A DNA stretch of 64,000 nucleotides from Streptomyces sp. NBC_01716 (lineage in GTDB: Bacteria; Actinomycetota; Actinomycetes; Streptomycetales; Streptomycetaceae). The notes under the pieces are model-generated. The model did no database searches. It saw only the letters and a program-made list of their open reading frames with translations, and was not told the origin of the DNA. Positions 24,074-32,888 of this stretch are shown one piece after another; positions within the stretch are counted from its first letter, which is position 1, and each line of letters begins with the position of its first letter. The stretch covers positions 1,116,001 through 1,180,000 of the forward strand of contig NZ_CP109181.1 of assembly GCF_036248275.1 (NCBI RefSeq), given 5' to 3'. The translations under genes and the position numbers were made by a program.

Positions 24074-24943
24074 TCACGCCGGCTGGAGTCCCGCCGGATC
24101 CGACCGGTCGGGTTCTGAAAGCGATCCGGAGGCCGACACCCCGCCCGCACCGGTGATGACCTCGACCTCCTCCCGTGTCCCGTCGCCGGGACGGCGGGCC
24201 CGTATCGTCTGCGGCCCGACCGCCGGCGCGAGCAGCCGGTAGGAGAAGACCCGCCCCAGCAGGGCGCTTCCGCGCCTCCGGAGGTCCTCGGCCATCAGGA
24301 CCGCCTGCAAGGGGCCGTGGATCACGAGGTGGTCGAAGCCCTCGCCGCGCGCGTGGTCGCGGTCGTAGTGGATCCGGTGGGCGTTGCAGGTGAGTGCCGA
24401 GAACCGGAACAGCACGACCGGATCGACCATGAGCACGGTCCCCGGGCCGGGGGCGCCGGGCTCTTCCGGCCCACCCGTGCAGGCGATCAGCGGGGTCCCG
24501 GCCGGCCGCCCGGGCCGATAGACGATCTCGTGGTCGTCCCGCACGGCCGGCTCGCCGTCCTGAACGTACTCGTGGCGCACCGTGACGAAGCGGAGGTGCC
24601 CGCTTCGCCCCTCCACCTCCCGCGAGGCGAGGATCCGGGAGGTCCGGGTGGCCTCCCGGCCGACGAGGAGCGGCCTGCGGTGCCACACCCGGCCGCCGGC
24701 GAACATGCGGCGCGCGCCGGCGGCGGGCGGTGTCGGCAGCCCGACCAGTGGGTGGCCGTCCGGCCCGATCAGGGCCTGCGGGACCACTTCGAGAAGCTGG
24801 GTGAGGTGCCACATGGGCGGGAGCAGGTCCGGCGACGCCGGCCGGACACCCAGGAGTCCGGCCAGCCCGTCGACGGCGTTGCGGCCAATGACATCTGTCC
24901 GGACCTGGCTGTCCCCACGACCCTCGGAATACGACGATGCCAT
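24074..24943 (-). CDS. Double hot-dog acyl-CoA hydratase (HTD2 / mesaconyl-C4-CoA hydratase-like)
   Basis: A 289-residue double hot-dog protein. The hydratase motif FSALTCNAHRIHYDRDHA (His189, His192, Asp194) followed by GFDHLVIHGPL is diagnostic for the HTD2 / mesaconyl-CoA C4 hydratase group. The N-terminal half is the degenerate hot-dog (LPPMWHLTQLL). Start ATG 24943 avoids overlap with the upstream gene, although its ribosome binding site is weak; a GTG at 24982 is the alternative. It probably hydrates an enoyl-CoA in the pathway. Confidence 0.75.
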   Translation of the reverse strand: MASSYSEGRGDSQVRTDVIGRNAVDGLAGLLGVRPASPDLLPPMWHLTQLLEVVPQALIGPDGHPLVGLPTPPAAGARRMFAGGRVWHRRPLLVGREATRTSRILASREVEGRSGHLRFVTVRHEYVQDGEPAVRDDHEIVYRPGRPAGTPLIACTGGPEEPGAPGPGTVLMVDPVVLFRFSALTCNAHRIHYDRDHARGEGFDHLVIHGPLQAVLMAEDLRRRGSALLGRVFSYRLLAPAVGPQTIRARRPGDGTREEVEVITGAGGVSASGSLSEPDRSDPAGLQPA

Positions 24944-24956
24944 CGGGCCGCCTGTC

Positions 24957-25430
24957 TCAGAAGGGAGGAAGCAGTTCGACACCCTGCGGAGCGCTCACGA
25001 AGTAGCGCTCGACCAGGCGTCGGGAGAGCTTCCAGACGCCCGAGCGGCGCTCGTAGACATCGTGGTAGGTGCAGCCCACCCAGCTGATCCTGCCGTCCGG
25101 GTGCACGCACAGGGCGAAGGCGTCGCTGCGGCCGGCCGCGCGATCGGGGTGCTCGAAGCGGGCGGTGTGGTTGGTGGTCCAGTGGTAGGTCTCCTTCCAC
25201 ACCTTCCCGATGACCTCCTGCGAGCGGCGGATCTCCTCGGTGCCGTGGAAGTCGCCGCGCCCGCCCGGGATGAGGTACTCGGCGTCGTCGTGCCAGATGC
25301 CCATGAACCGATCGAGGTCGCGGCGGTCGGTGCCCTCGCAGTAGCCGGCGATGATGTCCGCGAACGCGGCCCGGCTCTCCAGTTCGTCGATCTGCTGCTC
25401 GACGGAGCGGCTCTCGCTGCTGGTTGTCAT
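24957..25430 (-). CDS. SnoaL/NTF2-like protein 1
   Basis: A 157-residue NTF2-fold protein: RAAFADIIAGYCEGTDRRDL then FMGIWHDDAEYLIPG are the first helix and strand of SnoaL-like family 4, and YHDVYERRSGVWKLSRRLVER closes the cone. This fold serves as isomerase, dehydratase or small subunit of ring-hydroxylating oxygenases; no large oxygenase subunit is nearby. Its start is four bases from the stop of a second NTF2-like gene, so the two may form a heteromer. Confidence 0.7.
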   Translation of the reverse strand: MTTSSESRSVEQQIDELESRAAFADIIAGYCEGTDRRDLDRFMGIWHDDAEYLIPGGRGDFHGTEEIRRSQEVIGKVWKETYHWTTNHTARFEHPDRAAGRSDAFALCVHPDGRISWVGCTYHDVYERRSGVWKLSRRLVERYFVSAPQGVELLPPF

Positions 25431-25434
25431 GGGC

Positions 25435-26013
25435 TCAGACCCCGGCCCGTGGCTCGGTCCGGAACTTGTCGGGATAGTTGTCCGGCAGGTCCTCCTCGGC
25501 CAGCGGGACGATGTGGTGGTCGAGGACGTAGCGATCCTCGCCGGTGGCCTTGTCGTCCTGGTCGAACTCCCAGAAGACGACGGTCCGGGCCGACAGCACG
25601 TAGAAGCGGCTCGCGGGTGACGTGTCGTCGACGAAGCCCATCTTCCGGGCGACCTCTGCGGTCAGGATCTGCCGGAAGGTCCCCTCGGTGACGATGTCGT
25701 AGTCGCCGACCACCACGCGGGTCTTCTTCGACTCGATGACGTACGAGCCGTTGTTCACCATCTCGGTGTAGTTGGCGCGGACCTCGTCGATGCCCTTCGG
25801 CCCGGTGTCTCCCTTGACGTTTCCGAGGACGCCGTACTCGTGGTAGTTCGGGTCGTCCGACAGCGTCGGCAGGACCATGTCCAGATCCGCGAGCACCTCG
25901 CCCTTGGAGTGGTGGACGACCGTCTGGAGATGCTTGAGCTGCAGGGGCGTCCTGGCCTTGTGCATGTGCTCCTGGAAGCTGGTGTAAGTCAGCTCCGGCC
26001 TGAAGTCCTTCAC
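25435..26013 (-). CDS. SnoaL/NTF2-like protein 2
   Basis: A 192-residue protein, first gene of a five-gene minus-strand unit. TPLQLKHLQTVVHHSKGEVL, GPKGIDEVRANYTEMVNNG and VIESKKTRVVVGDYDIVTEG suggest an NTF2/SnoaL cone with an N-terminal extension, but similarity is weaker than for its neighbour. ATG follows GGGAAAGTGA. The unit is under an operator at 26066-26079 and a TTGCAG-TAGTTT promoter. Function unknown; a catabolic isomerase or dehydratase is plausible. Confidence 0.6.
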   Translation of the reverse strand: MKDFRPELTYTSFQEHMHKARTPLQLKHLQTVVHHSKGEVLADLDMVLPTLSDDPNYHEYGVLGNVKGDTGPKGIDEVRANYTEMVNNGSYVIESKKTRVVVGDYDIVTEGTFRQILTAEVARKMGFVDDTSPASRFYVLSARTVVFWEFDQDDKATGEDRYVLDHHIVPLAEEDLPDNYPDKFRTEPRAGV

Positions 26014-26065
26014 TTTCCCTCCTCGGAAACACGGGACCGTCGTGTGACGGTCACGACAAAATTAC

Positions 26066-26104
26066 CTAACCATGTAAACTAATCGCTGGATACGGCGCCT
26101 GCAA
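26066..26104 (-). promoter_or_regulatory. Promoter plus island operator copy 5 (upstream of SnoaL-PRISE operon)
   Basis: Operator CTAACCATGTAAAC at 26066-26079. On the minus strand TTGCAG (26104-26099) is 17 bp from TAGTTT (26081-26076), so the operator overlaps the -10 element. The same site is 194 bp upstream of the divergent MarR gene. Confidence 0.6.
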
Positions 26105-26272
26105 GAGCGTGCGGCGAATCAGTGCCGATGCACACAAACCCTCGGCGAAGCGACGAATCTCGGCATGACCCTGACAGATCGACCGGCGTGGGCACGTGGC
26201 GTCCGGAAGCTCGGCAGGCGCATACTTAACAGGGCGAACTTCATACGGCGAAGGCCCAGATTCGGGGTAGGA

Positions 26273-26755
26273 ATGACCACGACCACCAGCGGCTCCATCG
26301 ACGGCGTCAAGCACGAGCACGCCATCCGGCGCGAGGATCTGACGCGTCTGCGGATGACGCTCGGTCGCCTCGGACGCGTCCTGCGGCAGCAGAACGACGA
26401 AGGTCTGAGCTACGCCCTCATCTCGCTGCTGTTCAACATCGGCCGCAACCAGCCCGTGTCCGCCGGCGAACTCGCGGCATCGGAGGGGGTCTCCCCGCCG
26501 TCCGTGACCCGCTCGCTCAACCGTCTCATCGAGCTCGGTTACGTCTCACGCAGCCCGGACCCCGCCGACCGCCGGGCCGCTCTGATCGAACTGACCCCCA
26601 GCGGTGCCCGCGAGCGTGAGCAGGTGCTGAAGAGCCGCGAGGTCTGGCTCGAAGAGCACCTCGGACGGCTCGACGACACCGAGCTGGAGAGCCTGCTCAC
26701 CGCGCTGCCGGCCCTTGAGCGGCTCTGCGACCCGGAGCTTCCGCGACTGCCCTGA
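26273..26755 (+). CDS. MarR-family transcriptional regulator, candidate master regulator of the island
   Basis: A 160-residue winged-helix protein. Recognition region SAGELAASEGVSPPSVTRSL, wing YVSRSPDPADRRAALIELT, then the dimerisation helices. ATG 26273 follows GGGGTAGGA; an upstream in-frame ATG at 26165 would add 36 unconserved basic residues. It sits in the middle of the catabolic island, divergent from the SnoaL unit, and is the only regulator gene between 13.7 and 47.3 kb, so it is the natural candidate for the 14-bp palindromic operators. A weak copy (TTAACAGGGCGAAC, 26226-26239) lies in its own leader. Ligand unknown, probably a CoA thioester. Confidence 0.8.
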   Translation: MTTTTSGSIDGVKHEHAIRREDLTRLRMTLGRLGRVLRQQNDEGLSYALISLLFNIGRNQPVSAGELAASEGVSPPSVTRSLNRLIELGYVSRSPDPADRRAALIELTPSGAREREQVLKSREVWLEEHLGRLDDTELESLLTALPALERLCDPELPRLP

Positions 26756-26776
26756 CGGCCCCGGATCGCGGGGCCG
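26756..26776. terminator. Convergent terminator hairpin
   Basis: CGGCCCCG (26756-26763) and CGGGGCCG (26769-26776) with a five-base loop, directly after the MarR stop and before the end of the convergent crotonase gene. Confidence 0.65.
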
Positions 26777-26795
26777 TTGGGCCGTGGGGCACCGG

Positions 26796-27656
26796 TCAGC
26801 GGATCTCGACATCCTGGCGTGAGCGGGCCAGGGCCTCCTCGGCGCCCGTATGACGCACCTCCCGAAGGAAGTTGAACTCGCCGGGCTGGAAGTGGATGTT
26901 GCTCAGCGAGGCGCCGACGACGGTGGTCGCCGCGAACGACAGCCCGACACCGAGCTTCTCCAACGAGGCGAAGACCGCGTACTTCTCGGTGACGATGCCG
27001 TCCCGCATGATCGACGCACACATCGCGGCGAGTTCAGTCGCCCCGTGCGGGGCGTCCTCGGCGACGCGGTCGACCAGGCCGTAGTCGAGCGCGGTCGGGG
27101 CCGACCAGGCGACGTTGCAGTACATGAGTTCCTTGGCGCGCTTGAGCCCGACCGTGGCGAACAGCAGCGACATGTCGCCGTCCACCCCGATGTTGTGCCA
27201 CCGGGGGGAGCCGAAGGTCGCGTCCTCGCCGGCGACCACCAGGTCCGCGCAGAGCACCAGATAGAGGCCGGTGTCCCAGCAACGGCCACGGGCCTCGACA
27301 ACGGTCACCTTCCGGCAGTGCAGCAGGCGCTGGTAGAGACCCGTGCGTCCCCACCACGCGTCGTCCAGGGCGATCAGCCGCGCCCGTTGGCTCGGGTGCT
27401 TGCGGACCGATCCGCCGGGCGCGTCGACGTACTGGTCCCAGGCGTCGGCGGGATCCCAGCCGGCACACAGGTCGTCGCCCTCGCCTCGGATCACGACGAC
27501 CTTCACTTCGTCGTCCCCGTCGACGTCCGCGAGATGGGCCGCGAACGCCGAGGCCATCGCACGGGTCATGAGGTTTCCCGTCGCGGGCCGCCGGACGGTG
27601 ATGGTCGCGATGTGGTTCTCGTGGTCCTTGCTGAGCTCGACTCTTCCCTCGCTCAC
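26796..27656 (-). CDS. Atypical crotonase-fold protein 1
   Basis: A 286-residue enoyl-CoA hydratase/isomerase superfamily member. GTG 27656 has AGGAG five bases upstream; an earlier GTG at 27677 overlaps the preceding stop. The oxyanion-hole segment GEGDDLCAGWDPAD is recognisable, but both catalytic glutamates of rat enoyl-CoA hydratase are absent: the first site reads GRCWDTGLYLVL (Tyr) and the second FGSPRWHN (Arg). It is therefore unlikely to be a standard hydratase; hydrolase, isomerase or ring-opening activity is possible. Last gene of a five-gene unit. Confidence 0.75.
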   Translation of the reverse strand: MSEGRVELSKDHENHIATITVRRPATGNLMTRAMASAFAAHLADVDGDDEVKVVVIRGEGDDLCAGWDPADAWDQYVDAPGGSVRKHPSQRARLIALDDAWWGRTGLYQRLLHCRKVTVVEARGRCWDTGLYLVLCADLVVAGEDATFGSPRWHNIGVDGDMSLLFATVGLKRAKELMYCNVAWSAPTALDYGLVDRVAEDAPHGATELAAMCASIMRDGIVTEKYAVFASLEKLGVGLSFAATTVVGASLSNIHFQPGEFNFLREVRHTGAEEALARSRQDVEIR

Positions 27657-27673
27657 GTGCTCTCCTTCCTCGC

Positions 27674-28405
27674 TCACGCGCCCTCCTCGGTGAGACCGGA
27701 CCCGACCGCCGCGCGGTGGATCGTGTAGTGGTCGGCCAGGTCGAACTCCCGGCCCACGCCGTGGGCGTCGTAGACGGCCTGCTGGAGCATCTTCGACATC
27801 GTCAGGCCGTCCAGCGGCATGCCGAGCACCGCGGCGGTCATCCGCTCGACCTCCGCCTGGAGCCGGGCGGCCGGGACGACCCTGTTGACCAGCCCGATCC
27901 GCCCGGCGGTGGGGGCGTCGTGGACGGTTCCCCGGAGCAACCACGACTTGGCCCGGTTGAGCCGGACCGTGAGCGCGGCGAGTACGAAGTTCGACTCGGG
28001 CACATCGAGGAAGGGCGAGCCGAACACGGCGTCCTCACTCGCCACGGCCAGGTCGGTGCACAACAGGAGTGCGCTGCCCGCCCCGTGGCATTCCCCGCGG
28101 ACTTCGGCGACCACGACCTTCTTCGCGAAGCAGGTCGCCTGGTACACCGCGGTCGACGCGGCGAAGGCGCGGTGCCAGGTGGTCGGTGCCTCGGCCACGG
28201 ACGGGAAGCCGGTCGGCACCGCCGGCGCGAAGTCGGGTCCGGTGGCACGCAGCACGATCGCCTTGACGTGATCGTGGTCCGACGCCTCGACGACGGCTCC
28301 GGCGAGTTCGTCGGCGAAGGCGGGATCGTGTGACGTCAGCGGGGCGAAGCTCACCGCCTCGATGTACGCCCGGCCGTCGGCCACACGCAGGTCGACCGCA
28401 CTCAT
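27674..28405 (-). CDS. Atypical crotonase-fold protein 2
   Basis: A 243-residue crotonase-fold protein. GECHGAGSALLLCTDLAVAS and FGSPFLDVPESNF match the fold, yet neither the Glu144 nor the Glu164 equivalent is present (Ala and Phe). The usual NxxDF oxyanion loop is altered to GPDFAPAVPTGF. ATG 28405 overlaps the stop of the third crotonase gene (ATGA), so the three are translated together and may form a mixed complex. Confidence 0.75.
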   Translation of the reverse strand: MSAVDLRVADGRAYIEAVSFAPLTSHDPAFADELAGAVVEASDHDHVKAIVLRATGPDFAPAVPTGFPSVAEAPTTWHRAFAASTAVYQATCFAKKVVVAEVRGECHGAGSALLLCTDLAVASEDAVFGSPFLDVPESNFVLAALTVRLNRAKSWLLRGTVHDAPTAGRIGLVNRVVPAARLQAEVERMTAAVLGMPLDGLTMSKMLQQAVYDAHGVGREFDLADHYTIHRAAVGSGLTEEGA

Positions 28406-29307
28406 GAGGTCACCCCCGCGCGGGGATCCGCCGCGCCCTTGCGCTTCTTGTCTGCGTCGAGAGCGCCACCGACGCCGACCTCCTTGGCGGTCTTCCAGAA
28501 ATCCATCTCGTCCGGCCCCGATTGCAGGAAGTGCGACACCAACAGCCCCGTGATCGAGGGGACACCGGTGTCCATCACGCCCTCCGCGGCGCGCAGTCTC
28601 GACTTCAGATACAGCAGATGGCCGGGCGGACGGGCAGCCATGCCGGCCGCGATCGCCTGGGTGGTCCCGGCGAGCCCGGAGGCCGGTACGACGGTGTCGA
28701 CAAGGCCGAGATGCCGCGCCTCGGTCCCGCTCATCGGCATCGCGGTGAACCCGGTGCGCCGGGCGGCCTTCATGCCCAGGATCCGGTTGATGTGCACGCT
28801 GGCGACGGCGCCGGCCGGGCCCAGGAACCGGGCCTCCAGTGCGCCGATCCGCGTGTCCTCGGCGGCCGTCACCACATCGGCCTTGCACGCGATCATGAAG
28901 TAGGCCGCCGCCGCGCAGTAGCCGTGCAGCTGTGCGACCGTGATCTTCGGCGAGCGGGAGATCGCCTGGCTGAACCCCAGCCGGCCCCAGGCCATGTCGG
29001 CGCCGTACCGGTATCCGACCGTCAGCGTGCGGCGTCGTTCGTGCGGTCGTTTCTGGCCCCACTGCTCATTGATCTCGTTGCCGCTGCAGAACGACTTTCC
29101 GTTGCCGCGTATCACGATGACCCGGACCCGCGGGTCATCTCCGGCCCGTGCCATCAGCTCGATGATGCGATCACGCATCGGGACGCTCATGGCATTGTGC
29201 TTCTCGGGGCGATTCAGCGTCAGATACGCGATGCCCGACGCCGTGTCCACTTCGAACAGCACCTGTTCGGCCGCGGCGGCGATGCTCTCCGGAGTTCCGT
29301 ACTTCAC
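28402..29307 (-). CDS. Crotonase-fold protein 3 (enoyl-CoA hydratase-like)
   Basis: A 301-residue protein, the most canonical of the three: LTLNRPEKHNAMSVPMRDRI, oxyanion loop GNGKSFCSGNEINE, and a glutamate at the Glu164 position (IGALEARFLGP). The Glu144 site is replaced (GYCAAAAYFMIAC). One retained glutamate is typical of isomerases, decarboxylases and hydrolases of this superfamily. ATG overlaps the CaiB stop. Confidence 0.8.
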   Translation of the reverse strand: MKYGTPESIAAAAEQVLFEVDTASGIAYLTLNRPEKHNAMSVPMRDRIIELMARAGDDPRVRVIVIRGNGKSFCSGNEINEQWGQKRPHERRRTLTVGYRYGADMAWGRLGFSQAISRSPKITVAQLHGYCAAAAYFMIACKADVVTAAEDTRIGALEARFLGPAGAVASVHINRILGMKAARRTGFTAMPMSGTEARHLGLVDTVVPASGLAGTTQAIAAGMAARPPGHLLYLKSRLRAAEGVMDTGVPSITGLLVSHFLQSGPDEMDFWKTAKEVGVGGALDADKKRKGAADPRAGVTS

Positions 29308-30563
29308 GCCTTGCCCACCTCCTCCGCTTCTCGCGGTGAGTCCGGCGGTTCGGGCGCGGGCTGCGCCTGTTCGACCACACCGTCGGCCACGAGTTCATCG
29401 ATCCGGTCCTGGGGGACGCCGAGGTGCGTGAGCAACTCGCGGGTGTCGGCGCCGAGTTCGGGGGTCCAGTCGCCGACCCGTGCGGGGGTGGCGCTGAGCA
29501 GGAACGGGTTGCCGACGGTGCGGACGGTCCCCCATGTCGCGTCCGGCTGCTCGACGACGAAGCCGTTCGCCAGGACGTCGGGCTCCCGTGCCGCCTCGAC
29601 GAAAGTGTTGACGGGAGCCACCGGTACGCCGTTGTCCCGCATCCGCTGGACCCAGGTGTCCCGGTCGGCGGTCAGGAACGTCTCTTCGAGGATCGGTTCC
29701 AGGACGTCGCGGTGCCGCTCACGGAGCCTGCTCTTCGCGAACCGCGGATCATCGCGCAGGTCGAGCCTGTCGAGGGCCGTGGTCAGCCCGTTCCACACCT
29801 TGGCGTCCGTGGCGCCGATGACGATCCAGCGGTCGTCCTCGCAGCGGAACGCGCCCGAGGTCGACGTCACGCGGCCCTGTGTCCGTTTCACTTCGTCGCC
29901 GTGGAGGGCGATGGTGACCTCGGCGGTGTGCATGGCCAGGCAGGAGCCGACGAGCGAGCCGTCCACCCGCTGGCCGCGTCCGGTCCTCTCCTTGGCCAGC
30001 AGCGCGGTCAGGATGCCCGTGGCGAGGAAGACGGCGCCCGCCGAGTCCGCCATTCCGCGACTGGCCAGCCGGGGTGTCCCGTCCGGGGTGCGTACGAAGT
30101 CCGAGAGGCCCGAGACGGCCTGCGCGACCATGTCGAACATCGGCTCATCGGCGCGTGGACCCAGTGGACCGTAGCCCGCCGCCGCGGCATAGATGAGCTG
30201 GGTGTTCTCCTCGCGCAGGGTGTCGTAGCCGAGGCCCAGTCTCTCCATGACGCCGAGCCGGAAGTTCTCCACGACGACATCGCATTCGCGCGCGAGGGCT
30301 TTCACGATGTCCCTGCCCGCCGGGGTCGTGATGTCGACGGCGATGGACTTCTTGCCACGGTTGAGGCCCGTGAAGAAGCCGGCGTACCCGTCCGGCGCCT
30401 GGCGCAGTCGCCGGTCCCACTCGCCGCCGGGCCGCTCCACTTTGACGACCTCCGCGCCGAGGTCGGCGAGGATACGAGTCGCGTAGGGGCCCTGGAGGAA
30501 GCGGGTCAGGTCGAGGACCTTGATTCCGTCGAGTGCGCCTGCCGCCGCTTCGGGGTCGCTCAT
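29304..30563 (-). CDS. CaiB/BaiF (family III) CoA-transferase
   Basis: A 419-residue family III CoA-transferase. N-terminal LDGIKVLDLTRFLQGPYATR, ADLGAEVVKVERP and GLNRGKKSIAVD are diagnostic, and Asp173 in ASRGMADSAGA is at the position of the catalytic aspartate. It would swap CoA between an intermediate and a free acid, sparing ATP. ATG overlaps the stop of the ADP-forming ligase gene. The C-terminal ~25 residues are Pro/Glu-rich and outside the domain. Confidence 0.85.
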   Translation of the reverse strand: MSDPEAAAGALDGIKVLDLTRFLQGPYATRILADLGAEVVKVERPGGEWDRRLRQAPDGYAGFFTGLNRGKKSIAVDITTPAGRDIVKALARECDVVVENFRLGVMERLGLGYDTLREENTQLIYAAAAGYGPLGPRADEPMFDMVAQAVSGLSDFVRTPDGTPRLASRGMADSAGAVFLATGILTALLAKERTGRGQRVDGSLVGSCLAMHTAEVTIALHGDEVKRTQGRVTSTSGAFRCEDDRWIVIGATDAKVWNGLTTALDRLDLRDDPRFAKSRLRERHRDVLEPILEETFLTADRDTWVQRMRDNGVPVAPVNTFVEAAREPDVLANGFVVEQPDATWGTVRTVGNPFLLSATPARVGDWTPELGADTRELLTHLGVPQDRIDELVADGVVEQAQPAPEPPDSPREAEEVGKA

Positions 30564-32740
30564 GCGTCCTCCTTCATGGTGGTCGTGACGAGCACGTCGA
30601 GCGCCTCGACGCGACTGCCGTTGATACGGAGGGGGTTGACCTCCAGGGTGTCCAGTCGTGGTCCGACGGAGAGGGCGGCCCGGCTGATCGCCACGATGGC
30701 CTCGCTCAGTGCGTCGATGTCGGCGGCCCGGCTTCCGCGCGCGCCGCGCAGCAGGGCGGCGCCCTTGAGCTCTTCGAGCATCCGGCGCACCTCGCGGGCG
30801 TCGACGGGCAGCACCCGCAGGCTGGTGTCCTTCAGAACCTCCACCCAGATGCCCCCGAGGCCCACGGCCAGCACCGGCCCGAAGGTCGGGTCCACCGTGA
30901 TGCCGACCAGGAGTTCCTGGCCGGGCTCCCGCATCGGCGAGACGAGCACGCCGCGCAGATCGGCGTCGGGGACATGACGGGTCACCGTCGCCACGATCGA
31001 GTCGTACGCCGCCGCCGCGTCCTCGGCGCCTTCGACGCCGAGGACGACCCCGCCGACGTCGGACTTGTGCGCGATGGCCCGCGAACAGATCTTCATCGCC
31101 ACCGGTCCACCGAGCCGCACCGCCTCGGCCGCGGCCTCGGCCGGGGAGTTGACGAGGCCGGCCGGGACGACGGGGACACCGGCCGCCGCGAGCAGGGCCC
31201 GGCCCTCGTCCTCGGCCCAGGTCCGGGCACTCGGGCCCGCGGCGACCGGGACAGCCTGCACCTGCCGATCGGTGTGCGCCAGGAGTGAGTTCCGCTGCTC
31301 GACCCACCGGACGACATGACCGAGGGACGTGACCGCGAGGTCGACGCCGGGGAGCAGGAACAGCTTGTTCTCGGAGAGCAGTGACAGGGCGTACGGCGAG
31401 ACGTCCAGGCAGGTGTTGGACGAGAGGAAGACCGGCACCGGTGCCGCGGCCACGATCTCGCCGACGATCTTCATCCGGCTTTCGATGAACGTAGGGTCCG
31501 CCGGGCGCTCGTCCGGCAGCGGCGTCATCATCGAGAACATGAAGTCGATCCCGTCGTCGCCGACGGCGATCTCCATCAGGTCGTCCTCGGCCTTCGTCGG
31601 ACGCGGTCTCGCTCGCGCGTGGCCGAAGCCGGTGGTGTCGAGAGGGTTGAGGATCGAGGCGAACTCGGGGAGGTGCGCGGCCAGTTCGGCGCTGGTGTCG
31701 TCCTGCCAGGCGGGCAGGGCAAGGCTGTTGACCGAGGCGAGGTCGGCGATGATGTTGCAGCCGCCGCCCGACGAGGTCACGACGCCCATGCGCCGGCCCT
31801 CCGGGAGGCGCGGGCTGTAGCCGAACACCCCGGCGGTCGCGACCAGTTCCTCGACGCTTTCGACGCGGACCATGCCCGCCTGCCGGAACACCGCGTCGAC
31901 CACGGCGTCGTCGGTGGCCATCGCGCCGGTGTGCGCCATGGCCGAGCGCATGCCTTCTTCGCTTCGCCCGGCCTTGTAGACCACGATCGGCTTGCCGGCC
32001 CGCAGAGCCTTCGCGCCGAGCTCGAAGAGGCGGTCCGGCTCGCGCACGGTCTCCAGGAACAGTGCGACACTGCGGGTGTTCTCGTCCTCGATCAGATAGT
32101 CCAGGACGTCGAGGCTGGTCAGCACGGCCGAGTTGCCCACCGACGCCCACAACGTCGAGCCCACGCCGTGTGCCTGCGCGAACTGGTACGTCGCCCGCGC
32201 CATCGAGCCGCTCTCGAACACGGCGCCGACGGGACCCGCCACGGGCGCGGACTCGGTGGCCACCGCCCAAGGAGCCACACCGCCAACCGCGTTGATGAAT
32301 CCGATGGTGTTCGGACCCATGATCGTCAGATCGAGTTCGACCGCGCTCTCCGCCAGCCGGCGCTGCCGATCACGTCCGTCGGCGCCGGTCTCCCCGTATC
32401 CGGAGGCGAGGACGACGGCGTTCTTGATGCCGGCGGCAGCGGCGTCCCGGAGTATGGAGTCGACGCGGTTCGGGCCCACCATGATGTAGGCCAGGTCGAC
32501 GCGCTCGCCGAGGTCGCGCAGGGTCGGGACGGTCGGCTTCCCGAAGATCTCGTCGTACTTGGGGTGGACGAAGCGCACGTCCTTCACCCCGCCGCCGAGC
32601 GCCAGGGCGTTGAGGAGATTCCGCGCCCAGCTGGAGCTTGGGGATGCCCCCACGACCGCGATGCTGCGGGCGCCGAAGAAGCGGCGCAGCCGGACCGGCT
32701 CGACGATCGAGCGTCGTGCCGCGTAGTCAACGGTGAGCAT
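30560..32740 (-). CDS. Acyl-CoA synthetase, ADP/NDP-forming (acetate-CoA ligase family)
   Basis: A 726-residue fusion of CoA-binding and ligase domains (residues ~15-470) with an ATP-grasp domain (~510-720), the arrangement of single-chain ADP-forming acyl-CoA synthetases. Landmarks are SIAVVGASPSSSWARNLL, SAMAHTGAMATDDAVVDAVF (candidate phospho-His region) and VLAVGLGGIWVEVLKD. It may activate an acid or recover ATP from a terminal acyl-CoA. First gene of the unit with the CoA-transferase and three crotonases; an operator lies 33 bp upstream. Confidence 0.8.
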   Translation of the reverse strand: MLTVDYAARRSIVEPVRLRRFFGARSIAVVGASPSSSWARNLLNALALGGGVKDVRFVHPKYDEIFGKPTVPTLRDLGERVDLAYIMVGPNRVDSILRDAAAAGIKNAVVLASGYGETGADGRDRQRRLAESAVELDLTIMGPNTIGFINAVGGVAPWAVATESAPVAGPVGAVFESGSMARATYQFAQAHGVGSTLWASVGNSAVLTSLDVLDYLIEDENTRSVALFLETVREPDRLFELGAKALRAGKPIVVYKAGRSEEGMRSAMAHTGAMATDDAVVDAVFRQAGMVRVESVEELVATAGVFGYSPRLPEGRRMGVVTSSGGGCNIIADLASVNSLALPAWQDDTSAELAAHLPEFASILNPLDTTGFGHARARPRPTKAEDDLMEIAVGDDGIDFMFSMMTPLPDERPADPTFIESRMKIVGEIVAAAPVPVFLSSNTCLDVSPYALSLLSENKLFLLPGVDLAVTSLGHVVRWVEQRNSLLAHTDRQVQAVPVAAGPSARTWAEDEGRALLAAAGVPVVPAGLVNSPAEAAAEAVRLGGPVAMKICSRAIAHKSDVGGVVLGVEGAEDAAAAYDSIVATVTRHVPDADLRGVLVSPMREPGQELLVGITVDPTFGPVLAVGLGGIWVEVLKDTSLRVLPVDAREVRRMLEELKGAALLRGARGSRAADIDALSEAIVAISRAALSVGPRLDTLEVNPLRINGSRVEALDVLVTTTMKEDA

Positions 32741-32773
32741 GGAGCGTGACTCCTCGAACCTCGGGCGATTTAT

Positions 32774-32794
32774 TTAGCTACGCAAAGTATTCTA
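32774..32794. promoter_or_regulatory. Island operator copy 6 with adjacent -10-like element
   Basis: TTAGCTACGCAAAG at 32774-32787 matches the motif at 11 of its 14 positions. A TAGAAT sequence on the minus strand (32794-32789) adjoins it and could be the -10 element of the operon starting at 32740; no clear -35 is seen. Confidence 0.5.
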
Positions 32795-32846
32795 CATGTC
32801 TGACCGCCGGGCAAGTACCGGACCGGTTCCCGATGCCCTCGGCCGC

Positions 32847-32866
32847 GGTCACCTCCGCGGGTGACC
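32847..32866. terminator. Possible terminator of the LIV transporter operon
   Basis: GGTCACC (32847-32853) and GGTGACC (32860-32866) form a 7-bp stem just beyond the end of the ATPase gene. Weak, with no T-run. Confidence 0.3.
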
Positions 32867-32888
32867 AGGGGCTTCCGGGCGGACCGGG

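Noticed and set aside
29304..32270. A 988-codon open frame on the minus strand joining the CoA-transferase with an out-of-frame stretch of the ADP-forming ligase gene
   Set aside because: Only the C-terminal 419 residues (CoA-transferase) have family sequence; the upstream part is Arg/Gly-rich shadow translation of the ligase gene, which has its own ATGA-coupled stop.
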